A stretch of 64,000 nucleotides of DNA from the NCBI GenBank assembly GCA_007844125.1, contig CM017568.1:6220685-6284684 (forward strand). Reading direction: 5' to 3'. This stretch comes from Sinonovacula constricta (lineage: Eukaryota; Mollusca; Bivalvia; Cardiida; Solecurtidae). The notes below the pieces were generated by a model, which saw only the letters and a program-made list of their open reading frames with translations, searched no databases and was not told the origin of the DNA. This document shows positions 1-12,300 of the stretch, one piece after another. Position numbers and translations under genes: made by a program. Position 1 is the stretch's first letter; the number at the start of each line of letters is the position of its first letter.

Positions 1-313
1 TTTATTGCATACCAATTTCTTTCCTAATTTTATAACTCAACTTTTAATTATCAAAGATAACTGAATATGCCAAAATGTAAACATCTTGGTTTTTGGTCCA
101 CAAAAATATCCTAGCTTATAACAACAGTCATCACAGCTTTAAAAAACCAGCATCCACAGTATTGAGTTAGGGAATGGCTGCCCTCCAAACACAATTTTTC
201 ACAAATGTAGACCCTTCTCTCCACACACGCAGTTCCTGTTTGCCTTATTGATATATGACTGTAATCAGGGTCAATGAATGTAGTTATGTTTACTCCTCAT
301 TGTTATCCAATCC
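1..313 (-). other. AP2A 3' UTR, probably continuing left of the window
   Basis: Sequence after the AP2A stop on the minus strand. An AATAAA (TTTATT on the plus strand) lies at 1-6, so cleavage may fall just outside the window. Nothing else is recognised here. Confidence 0.5.
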
Positions 314-391
314 TCAAAGCTGTGGCTGAAGTAGATTACACAAAATCTCTGCAACTTTCTCACGGCTTGCACGTATTGTCAGTCGGAACAT
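314..391 (-). CDS. AP2A: AP2A last coding exon
   Basis: Encodes [20 protein letters not shown] and ends LQPQL followed by TGA at 314-316. This matches the C-terminus of the alpha ear, which binds motif-containing accessory proteins. The acceptor is TTTTCAG|ATG. The preceding exon (1111-1245) ends in RLEPNKQAQ. Confidence 0.95.
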   Translation of the reverse strand: MFRLTIRASREKVAEILCNLLQPQL

Positions 392-3300
392 CTGAAAAAT
401 TGGAACATGAAAATGTCACATGGATTTTCGTTTCCACTTAATCTAGTAACCTATTTTTTAGACCCAGTTTTGAATTCAGCCACGCATTTATGCATGTAAA
501 CACTGGTTCATTTTTAACGAGAAAAAAATCAAGAAAAGAAAGAAGGTTATATGTTATATTGTGGGATTAGCAACAACTGAGATTGATTAATCAATACCTC
601 AAATATACTTTTAGGTTTGACAAATAATATCCTCATTACTTTGGATGCTCAAAGGTTTTTATACATTTTTTACATAGTACCCTTTGTACACGACTGAAAA
701 AAGATGAAGACAGCTATATATGCTTGTTTGTTGTTGGTTACACACACAACATGGCATAGATACAACAATGGTCAATAGGCCACCAATAGCTAATCAAAGG
801 TGGAGGATGACACAAGCCATGGTATAACATGGTATAACCACCGCTCAATGCAAGCCAGCTGTAAGACCTCCCCAGACAGGGACTCAAACCAATATGGGGA
901 GGGTTCAAGAAGTTAGAAGTTGATGATATACACCATTCAGTCAAGCGGGACGCTTGTTGGTTAGAAATGGTCTAAAAAGAATACTTGTTGGTAAAGTGCG
1001 AGTAAAAAACCTACTACCCAAAAAGAAAACCCTTTGTTTGTTAGGATAAACTTTCACATAACGCAATGGATACAAAGCAAAGTTGTGCGAAAAATAGTTT
1101 TGACACTCACCTGTGCTTGTTTATTTGGCTCTAGTCGGACAAGGATGCCCACTTGTTGGTTACGTGTGTGTAAAACACCAGCAGATACATAGTTCTCTGG
1201 GTTAGGATCTATGCCTGGTAATACACTCACATTGAACCCAAGCAGCTGCAACAGACATAAAAAACATAAGGAAGTCAATTTTAAATCCACTTAAACCAAA
1301 CTATAAACACTATTATGCTAAATTTTGTTAATAGCATATACTCAATATTAAAAAATCTTTATCTTAACCCCTAAGTGTCCAGAAAGAATGATCAAGACGA
1401 ATCTGTTGTGCTAAGCAGGCTAAGGATTATTAAGGATATTACAATTTTTTAATATCAAATCCAATGTCTTTAAAATAAAAATGATCCTGCAGGTAATTAA
1501 GAGGAAATACAATCGCTACATATTCAACTCAATATGAAAAGAACCTTTGGTAGACAAAAGAGTTAAAAACATAGGTATGCCACAAACCTTTGTTTTTATC
1601 TGTTCTCCATCCATGGTTGTAGCAGCTTTAAAAATCTTTTGACATTCTTGGTTTGGACTGAAAATATTCAAACATGGAAACAGATTTAAAAGTAATTAGT
1701 GAATTTTAAACAAACAAGTAAATAAAATAATTATATCATCATTAACTGTATAATGAACATAATTTTACATAATTGATTACATTAAATTATGAAAAAGAAA
1801 AAAAATCACCCCAGACGGTGAGTTTTGCTTAGGTACAAATCATATGCAATTAGTGGCTTGTTTATGACAGCAAAAATTAATTGAAAATCATTGCAATGCC
1901 AGTGGTTTTATTAACCTAAAGACAACACAATCTTATGAAGGACAGCATGTTCACACATGACCTACTGATCAAATATATTATTTTATATTATTTATTAATT
2001 CAAGTCCCACAAAGTTATGACTTTTTAACAAAACAAAAGAAGGCAATGCATACCAACTGTGACTAAATTGCTTTAATAAATATAACAAGCAAGTCTGTAC
2101 CTACCCACTAAGTATTTTCCATCGTTGAAAGAATGTTGAAGCTTCCATTTCTGCTGGTTCAATAAATTTACTTAAGACTACAGGTAATTTGAGGTTTATT
2201 TTCTGTTGTGCACCACTATATCTGTTAACAGAAAAAAACACATCAATAAACTAGAACTATAAGTCAAGGTTTAAGAAATATCCAACCATCGTGTTTGTTA
2301 TCACTTGAAATTTTAAAAGTAAAAAAAGGGTAATAACTCCGACAATTTTTTTTATCAGATCTGTATGAAAATAGCAGCAGCAATGGTTGTCATGATAACT
2401 GTAGTTTTATACAAAAATATTCAAAACTGTAAAAGAAGCCTGGACATAATTGGGACCATTGACAAACTGTAAGAAAGACAGAGAGGCAGATGGTCAACTG
2501 GATTCAATTATTTGTTGTGGGAAGGGGGAGGGTTAAGGGATTGGTTAACATAAGAAGTTTATATACTAGTCAGTTGTTGTAGCATGAGCAAATTGCAAAT
2601 TTGTATGTCATTGGGAAAAGATGACAAAACAATGGATAAAGGCAGTATTCCATTAGCAACTAATTGTGCATAAAACTTAACTAAATCTCTATCCCACAAA
2701 AATATCTGGAAAGAACAAAGCATACACTGCCAGTCAACAGAATACCACTCAACATATGAGTTCTCTCTCAGACCATGATGTAAGCCCCCTTGGTGTCACC
2801 ACTTACATGAACTGAATACTCATAACTGGCGGTTCTCTGAAGTCTGTGATACACTCCACATTGAACTGTTGTTGTACTTGGGCCCCACTGTCTACCACTA
2901 CCCACCACAGGCTTGGGCTGGATGCTCAGCTGTGACCATCAGTCAAGGATATAAAGTTTGTACCTACTTTACCTGTACCTACTGGTTTGTGACTGATCAT
3001 AAAAATTATGCAAAGCAGTACATGAAGAAACTGCATTAAAGTGCACTGACCATGTAAATTAAGTTATCTCACTTTCATGCACAACTACACAAACTGTCAA
3101 CCATTCATACAAATATGCAAACCTTATTGGTATAAAAATGTGAAATTGTCAGCACAAAAACTCTGCTGAAAGAAAGATGATGGCATGCACCATATAATAA
3201 TATAAACCCATCGGATGTATAAACATTAGATAGGGTAGATTAACATAGGGTAATGGTCCTTGTGCACTGCACTTCTACTTTTTACTAGGCCAAATTTGAA

Positions 3301-6300
3301 AGCAAGTTCTTGACTTTAGTTGCTTCCAAGTTATTTAGGGACACTAAAAATAAACAAAGGAAGATAACGCAATAGTGAACATAGAATTACATTTCTTATG
3401 CACTGTACTTCTTTCTACTCACCAAGAACTAAGTTCTTAGCATGTCAAAACAGTTTGGAGATAGTCCATGGACAAAACAATGATTGACAAATAGATGGAA
3501 AGAAAGAGGGACAAAGAGACATCTCTTGCTTCAGGAATAATCAATTATACTCATTTCAATAGCAAAGCTCTATCAGTGTATTCTTTATATAAATCAGTAT
3601 ATTCTCCTATATAAATATCTACCTGTATGATGCTTATTGTCATTATCTAATTTTTGTACAAAGGATATCACTAGGGTTAGGTTGAGCAACATCTACACAG
3701 AACGCAGTGAACTGGAATGATGTTTTGTTGCCATAGAATACGCCTATACGACCCAGGTTCTGTCTGTACTCAGATTTGACTCCAATTTGTAGAAGATCGT
3801 TCTCAAACAATACTCCATTGTTCTTGCAAACAAACCTACAAAAAAACAGGGATGAAACTTTAGAAATGTTGAAAGAATGTTATAAAAGAATCAGGTTGTA
3901 TGTTATATCCTCATGCAAGTGATGGATAGTATGGAGTATATGCACTGACAAGTTGTGTCTATGGCACTAACCAGATACTTGCCTGGAAACTTCCTCCAAC
4001 TACTATAGCTGAACATTATTTTTAGGGCCATAACTGTGTTAGTGTGATGTAAATATAATAAAACAATTACAACAATCAAGTTCAATTGATAACTATTATA
4101 AGCATAAAGAAGTTTCAAACTCAATTAAAAACAAGAAGATTAATTTACAAGTGGAATGATCTGTCAAATTGTGTTTTACAAAGGCACACTAGTTCTGCAA
4201 TTACTGTAAACAGAAAGGGTCTCTTTTGAAGGTCGCATATCACACAATTGATGGTGACAGGAAAGAAATAAGGTTCCTACGGTCTCCCATCCCTCAAAAG
4301 GTAACTTGGATTGGCTTGTTTTCATTTTATGAAGAAATATTTATTTTATGCTGAATAAAAAAAGGATATTACCCTTTTTATTTTTCCCACTTTGCCCTTT
4401 TACTTTTTTTCCATAAAATCATACATTCTTCACAGATAAGCATGTTATATGCTGTATGCATTATATTTCTTACTTCTTCATGGCTTCCTCTGCACCAAAA
4501 GTAAGACCACCTGGGTCAACTCCATTACTTGTGTTGCTAGGCCCTGTTGTCAGGGTATCAAACATGTCCACAAGTAGGCCATCTCCGCTGCCACTGATAG
4601 AGGGCGCTGACGTCTGGGTGGGTGTACCCAGTCCTAGTAGGTCAACGGTGGTTGACTGGGTTGGGCCCTAGACAGGTTTAGAAGGAAATCATACATTAAA
4701 ATAATGGCAAAGGTAAGTAACAACTTTCAAAATGCTTACCAGGCCTTAAGAAAACAGTTACATATTGCTAGCACAAGGACATTTCATTGTGCTTACTGCT
4801 TTGGCTAGGACATTTTGTTCAATTCATGCTTAAATTAAAAAGTAAACAGTTACATCAGCAGAAGATATCAGTTCTTTAGTTTTTGTCATCTATTGGTGTA
4901 AAATAAAATACAATTTTGAAATGTGGAAGTAAGTCAAAAATATAGTTTTGAAGTACTGTTGTAACAAAAAAAGGTTTTCTCAGTTAAAAGGTATGGAAAA
5001 TCTCGGGTAAACATGTCCAGCAAAGACTTTGTTCCAACTCATCAATTGGTATTTTATAAATTAAAGGATGACAAGTATGAGATATCTAATCAGAATTTAT
5101 GTAGAATGATAAATTCATCTGTTATTCATTGTAACAGTAATTTATAAAACAACTTTGGGAAGGACTTTATACTCAGGGTGAGGCAAACAAACATAAAGTG
5201 CAAGTAGTAAAAGTTGAAAAAGAATACAAACATGGCTGATATATCCCAATCAGCATTTTTATTAAAGATATTTCAAACAACTGTACAAGTTTCAAAAGCT
5301 TCAAGTTTAATTTGCTACACAAGTTACCAAATACATATTCATTTTTAACCGGAATTCTGTTTTAATAATTGATCAAAATACTATAGACAAATATATCCTG
5401 TAACTATTCTAATTTTTTTACCATTTTTTTAAACTGTAGGAACATATCTAAGAAAATGATTTATTACAAATGGAAAATGTTGTTTTCCAAAATAGAGGCT
5501 GAAGCATTTCATTTAACACCATTGTCCTTGTTTATTTCCATGAGCTGAAATTGTGTTTGAACATAGTCTAATGACAATTCCTCTTTTCACCAATTTTTAA
5601 AGTATTTAATATGCTGTTTTCTGAAAATGTGCTTAAATATAGGCAAAGACTCTTCCTTATTCTGTCTTCTTTTGTTGTTCTTTTCCATAAGCTATCCCAA
5701 ACCAAGCTTTTTCACATACACAACAAACTCTACCCTAAAGGAGGAATACCATAATGATTGGTGGTTATAAACTATGACACCACAGCATTTTATTTAAGTG
5801 CAAGTGCATTGTGTTCATATAAACTAGTAGCCTGAGGTTACAAAACCTTTGAGCTTGAAAGTGTGAGCAAAAAATTTGAAACCATTCTCTAGCTGCCCGA
5901 GGTTATAAAACCTTGAGCACAAAGTATGAGACCATTCAAGCTGCCCGAGGTTATAAAACCTTGAGCTTAAAATTTGAGACCATTCTCTAGCTGCCAGAGG
6001 TTATAAGACCTTGAGCTCAAAATTTGCGACCATTCTGTAGCTGCCAGAGGTTATAAGACCTTGAGCTCAAAATTTGCGACCATTCTCTAGCTGCCAGAGG
6101 TTATAAGACCTTGAGCTAAAAATTTGAGACCATTCTCTAGCTGCCCAGGTTATAAGACCTTGAGCTTAAAATCTGAGAACATTCTCAAGCTGCCAGAGGT
6201 TATAAGACCTTGAGCTCAAAATTTTAGACCATTCTCTAGCTGCCGGGATATAAAACCTTGAGCACAAAGTTTGAGAACATTCTTAAGCTGCCAGAGGTTA

Positions 6301-9300
6301 TAAAAACCTTGAGAACAAAATATGAGACCGTTCTCTAGCTGCCTGAGGTTATAAAATCTTGAGCACAAAGTTTGAGACCATTCTCAAGCTGCCAGAGGTT
6401 ATAAAAACCTTGAGCTCAAAATTTGAGAACATTCTCTAGCTGCCCGAGGTTATAAGACCTTGAGCTCAAAATTTTAGACCATTCTCTAGCTGCCGGGATA
6501 TAAAACCTTGAGCACAAAGTTTGAGAACATTCTTAAGCTGCCAGAGGTTATAAAAACCTTGAGCTCAAAATCTGAGACCATTCTCTAGCTGCCCGAGGTT
6601 ATAAGACCTTGAGCATAAAATTTGAGATAAAACTCAAGCTGATGGATGTTATGAAACCTCAAGCTTGAAGTTTTAGACAATTCTCAAACTGCCAAAGATT
6701 ATAATACTTTGAGCTTAAAGTTTTAGACCATTAATATCAAGCATTAAATTAGGTCAGGGTGGCACTTTTTCAATTGGAGCAACAGATGAATGTTCTCAAG
6801 TACTGAACTCTGCAATTTTACAACCTTGAGCCCAAAGCACCAGATAAAAAGAGTAAATCTGTTTTCATAGTAGGCCAAATTTTGAGCATCCAAAACCAAT
6901 GGGTTGGAGAAAAATAAGGGCTGAGCATCAGAAATTCACTACCCTTAATCTTGAACTCTGATTTTAACTAAAGGTGTCTAAAAACATGGGCAAATAACTC
7001 TATCATACTTGTTCAAAGAAGTCATCTGTACTGCTCTCCCCCTGAAGGTAAAAAAAATAAACATGGTGCACTTCTCAGCAAAAATATGTAAAAATAATTT
7101 AGTACTTAACAAGTGGGTTTCAATATGGTTATAAGACAATACAAAACTACAAACATAAGTCTTGCTTCCTAAGGTATAGTTTAAACATCTTTTTATTGGA
7201 GGTTTGTTACAAACAGCATAATCTGATACCATGCATGCAAATTCAATGTTATCTGTTAAAGTATAAGATGTTTATCTAAAGTGGAAGTGTTTTCTTTATT
7301 TCAAGTCAAACAAAAGTGTAGTCTGTTTTAAGTCCAGTAAAAGTATATTCTATGTTTTAAGACGAGCAAACGTGTTTTGAATGTTTGTTCTTTAAGCTGA
7401 GTAAAATTGTTTTTGCTTTTTACAGTCCAGTGAAAGTGTTTTATGTTTTAAGTCAAGAAATGTGTACTTAATGTTTTAAGTGTGTAACAAATGATCCTGA
7501 TAGTTATATTTTACTTAATTTTCAATACCTTAATGGTGTAATAAATGCATTTGATACAAGTTAACATGTGGGTAAATTTATTGATTTAATAAAATATTAA
7601 CACTTTTAGTAGATAGGAAATGTAAACTACAATTTGTTGTTAACATAAATGGACGGATGAAATGTTATGGTTTAACAGATCTTCTGCATGATGTAAACTG
7701 TTGTAAAGTTTAAAAATTTACATACAGTCAACTCTCGTTATCTCAAAATAGGTTATCTCAAATTTCCGGTTATGTCAAACTGTTTTCTACGGTCCCGTTT
7801 TTTCCCTATAGGTTCTATATAGTTCGACTCCACTTATCTCAAATTCGAATGTGTCAAATTATCGGATATATCAAACTAAATTCTTTGTCCCCACACGTAT
7901 AAAACTGTTGAAATCAGTTGGTCTACCTCAAACTTCAAAATTGCTATAAGATGCAAAACGGCAACAATAGTGATTTTCACACCTACCGTGAAACTCGCGA
8001 AGATTTGGGCGCGAGTTTTATCGCCAATTATCGGCAATCAGGATGTCACGTAATTTAGAGAAAAGGTTAATCGATTATTATTTAATTAGCTGATTTAATG
8101 AACAACAATTTCGTAATAAATTAACACTGATTAAAGTGTTTCAGTGTGTTCTTGTTGTTGCTTTCAGGTATACAAAATTAGGCCATAAATTACGACGCAA
8201 CAACCTACAATTAAAAGAAGAATATTAAATTACATTGTAAAAAATCTAATAACACTTTAAACATGCAAAACCACACAAACTTGCAGAAACTTAGTTTACA
8301 GTGGCAGATATAACAAGGAATTTCAGTCATTACCAGTCATCGTGTAGCAGGTAAGATTTTTAAGATTTACACAAACTATCCTTAAATTCAGATAACTCAA
8401 ACTTCAGATATCTCAAACTATTTTCTACGGTCCCTTGAAATTTGAGATAACGAGAGTTGACTGTACTATTATAGGAAATGAAGTTTCACAGAATATTAAT
8501 AAAAATTGTATACCAATTTAAGGCAAGGTCATTTAGAGGTTAAGAATACAAATTTCTTGTTAGATACCATTTGAATACCAGTATTGAGAAGATAATTTAA
8601 GAAGTCATGTATACATATATTGGGGTTGATACCCATATAATACCAGCACTAATAAGATAAATTAAGAACTTATGTACACAAATATTGGGGTTGATACCAA
8701 TACCAGTTTGTTTGTTTATTGGGTTTCTCGTCCCGCCAACAGTATTTCCGTTATCTGAAGACAGTGTCCACTTGAAGCAGATATAGTGCTGCCTTCACTA
8801 TGTATAGCATGCCGTGAACACCTGGCATGATACCACACCCAGTCACATTATCCTGACACCAGGGCCAACCAGTCGTGGAACTACCCTTATATTTGCTTGA
8901 GCGTTAGCAAGGGAGCTATACCACTACCATTTTTAACGACTTTAAATACCAGTATTGAGAAGTTAATTTAAGAAGTTATGTACACAAATATTGAGGTTGA
9001 TACCAATACCAGAACTGTCAAAATAATTTAAGAAGAAACGTATAAAAATACTGGGGTTGATACCAATATAATACCAGTACTGAGAAGATAATTTAAGAAG
9101 TTATATATACATATATTGGGGTTGATACCAAATGAATATCAGCATTGGACAAAATCATTTAGCGGTTACATATACATATATTGGGTTTGATGCAAATTGG
9201 ACACCAGTTTTGATGATATTCTTTAGATGTAAAGTCTACAAATGTTTGAGATAATACAAGCTGAATGCCATTTTGGAGAGATAATTTAGAGGAAAAGTCA

Positions 9301-12300
9301 ATAAATGTCTGGGTAAATGGATACCAGTTTAAGTGAAATCATTTCGTGTTTTAGTCTATGGATTTCTGCGCTGTAAAGTCGTATATTAAAGTATAGAAAT
9401 ATAAGTCTTGATTCTGATTATTATTCTTATTGCAAAAAAAGTATAAGATAGGGTTCTCGTTAAATTTGTTTACAATTCTAGTTCATAACTGTCAAAATGT
9501 TTAACAGCTGGGGTTGTTTTCTGCTTATAATTAACAGGAAATCAGAAAGCACAAAGCAAGGAAGAAAACAAATAAGTGATTTACAACACAAAAATACTAC
9601 ACCACATAAACAGGGATACATATTTTAAGGGAGATAAGCAATATCCTACTTTGTCTATGAAGTCATCAGTACTGCTCTCCCCCTGTTAAGAAATAAGTCA
9701 TGTAAGAAGCCATGCAAAACTAAACTATTGCTACAAAATAAATAACACATGACAATCAATTAGTGAATAAATTGTAAGCAATTAAAAGCTGTTTGCAAAG
9801 GATATGTATAACAATTAGTACAGCTTAAGTTACGTTGATTGATTAGAAGTACATGAAGATTTGATAAAATTATAATGTTTAAAGTCAAGTCATTTAAGTT
9901 ACATATATAAATACATCTCCTAAACCCTTTTTTCAATTTATACTAATTGATCAATACCAGAGAAAGATAATGTAAATACCATTAGGTTATACAGATGTAG
10001 GCATCTCTTTACTGCCTTTGTAGTTAACATATTTTGAAACTAGTTCCTTTTAATTAAGACAAGAAAAATGAATGTATGTCAAAAGGAATTAATAGTTTCA
10101 CTTAAAAATAATCATGAAAAATGGTTATTTAATTCATATAAAGTGTAAATTTGTTGTTTCAATAAGCTATATAACTGGCTAGATTTTTATTATTGTTATT
10201 GAACATTTGTGTCCAGTTGTTGTTTTTATAAATTTTAAATGAGTGATGGATATATAGGATTGAGAAATGGAACATGCCTGTTATTGGTGAATATAAAGGA
10301 GTTGATTTTGACAAGTTGAACATGATTCTGTCACTATAAAATTGGTTTAAAGCTGATCTCTGTTTTGACTGAGGAAATATTGGGAAATAAAGCTGATCAG
10401 AATAAAAAAAATTACGTCAACATAATAGTAAAAACTTATATATTGCTCAATGAACAAAGGACTGTGGACTATCAAACAATTGCTATAGATATATAAAAAA
10501 AATCCCCAAAACCCAATATATGCATTGGTGATTTAAGATATAACTTTTAAGATTAATATGTAATGCTCTGTTATATTAAGTGTCAGATACTGTAGCATGT
10601 AAGTACCAACAAAAAGATATTAAGGTAAACTTTGTGGCTGCAGAATTTTAAATATGAAGAGTTTAATTGGGTATTGGGATTTTTTTATTACCAAATGATG
10701 AATGAGGAACTATCTCTCTTCATTACTACAGAAAAGATTCTGTTTGGAAAATTTATCATCACTTTAGATATTTCTCTTATTCAATGACTGAATAAAAACA
10801 AGGGTCAATCAAAAAGGAGTGGGGCAAGTAAAGGGCTCGGTTGAATTGGTGATGTCATATATAGAGATATTTATATATACATTGTGTAAAATTATACATA
10901 TTCTTTCATTGTGGGGAAAAATAAAGTCTACAATATTTATATCATTACTGACATTGGTCAACAGGAGGGAAAATTAATCTCTTTATACAAGAGGTAACTG
11001 ACTATATATTGGTTTATATTTTGTATAATAGCTTAATCCTACATCTTCAAATCCGTCTAAAACAATTCCAGTAGAAGTTGTGAGCCTAACTTTAGGCTTG
11101 GCTGCTGGAGCCTCTGGTTCACCGAAGTCCAGGGTTATAGTCCCCGAGAGGGCATCAAACCCAAGGGGATCCTGGGTATTAGTGGTTGGGGCTGGTGTAT
11201 CCATAGAAACCAGGTCTGATCCCTTAGTAGAAGCAGTACCAGTTAGAAAAAAGTTGAAAGAGACAATGACACTTCAGTATAGTTTGGATTGATTTGGATA
11301 AGTTGCACTTCTATCATTGTAGCAACAATCATTAAAGAAAAAACAAGTATTAACTAATGAATAATGATCTTAGACATCTGGGTAAACCAATTCATCAGTG
11401 TACAGTTCACAACATGTACAATATTTGTTATAGCCAATTGTCATCTAGTTTAGTTTTTGTTGTTTATTGGGTTTATTGTCTCACCAACATTATTTCAGTT
11501 ATCTGGAGACGGTGTCCACTTGAAGCAGATATAGTGTTAGCTTCACTGTGTTTAGCATGCGGTGAACACCTGATATGATATCACACCCAGTCACATTATT
11601 CTGACACTAGGCCAACTAGCCGTGGAACTACCCTTATATTTGCTGAAGCATTAGCAAGGGAGCTATACCGACTATATTTAACGACTTTGGTATCTCGTGT
11701 CATGAGAACGAAGTCGTACCTAGAGCTGACACTCTATCGATTGCGCTACCAGGTCCATTCAATGTTTGATTATACACTGATAAGTAAATGCGATGTGAAT
11801 TCAAAAGCAAGACATTTTGGTCTAATTTCTTTGATTAATTTGTTAATTGGTAGGTAGAACCGGTGCCACTATACAGATGTAGAAGGTCACAGTTATGGGT
11901 TAGTATGGTTCATATGCTGTTGGGTAAAACATGAATAAAAAGCAAGAAATTGATTTCCATTTTCATGTTGGCGTTTTATATATAAAACAGAAATCAATTT
12001 AACAATAAATTTATAAACAGTGTGTTAAAAGCGTAGATATTTTAATTACATCGACACCAATGTCAGTACACACACTGTTATAACAAAAACTTTAAATTAT
12101 TATCATAACTCTGTAATTTAATTAAACGTAGCATAAATAAGTAAAACAAAGCTAAAGTGAGCTTTTGTTATTAAGCAATAATATATTTTTTATTCATTAG
12201 ACTTGTATTCACCAACCATTCTTAGGTAAGAATTGCTTTAGTCATAAAATTCATGACATAATATCTTCAATTTACTTAAGAATGGGCTATTTTGAGGTGG

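Noticed and set aside
738..944. Minus-strand ORF of 68 codons
   Set aside because: Lies in a SINE-like fragment inside an AP2A intron; no domain.
4456..4671. Plus-strand ORF of 71 codons
   Set aside because: Antisense shadow of the AP2A hinge exon 4474-4667; the minus-strand frame is conserved and spliced.
5830..6735. CRISPR array
   Set aside because: Direct tandem 50-bp units without unique spacers, in a eukaryotic intron.
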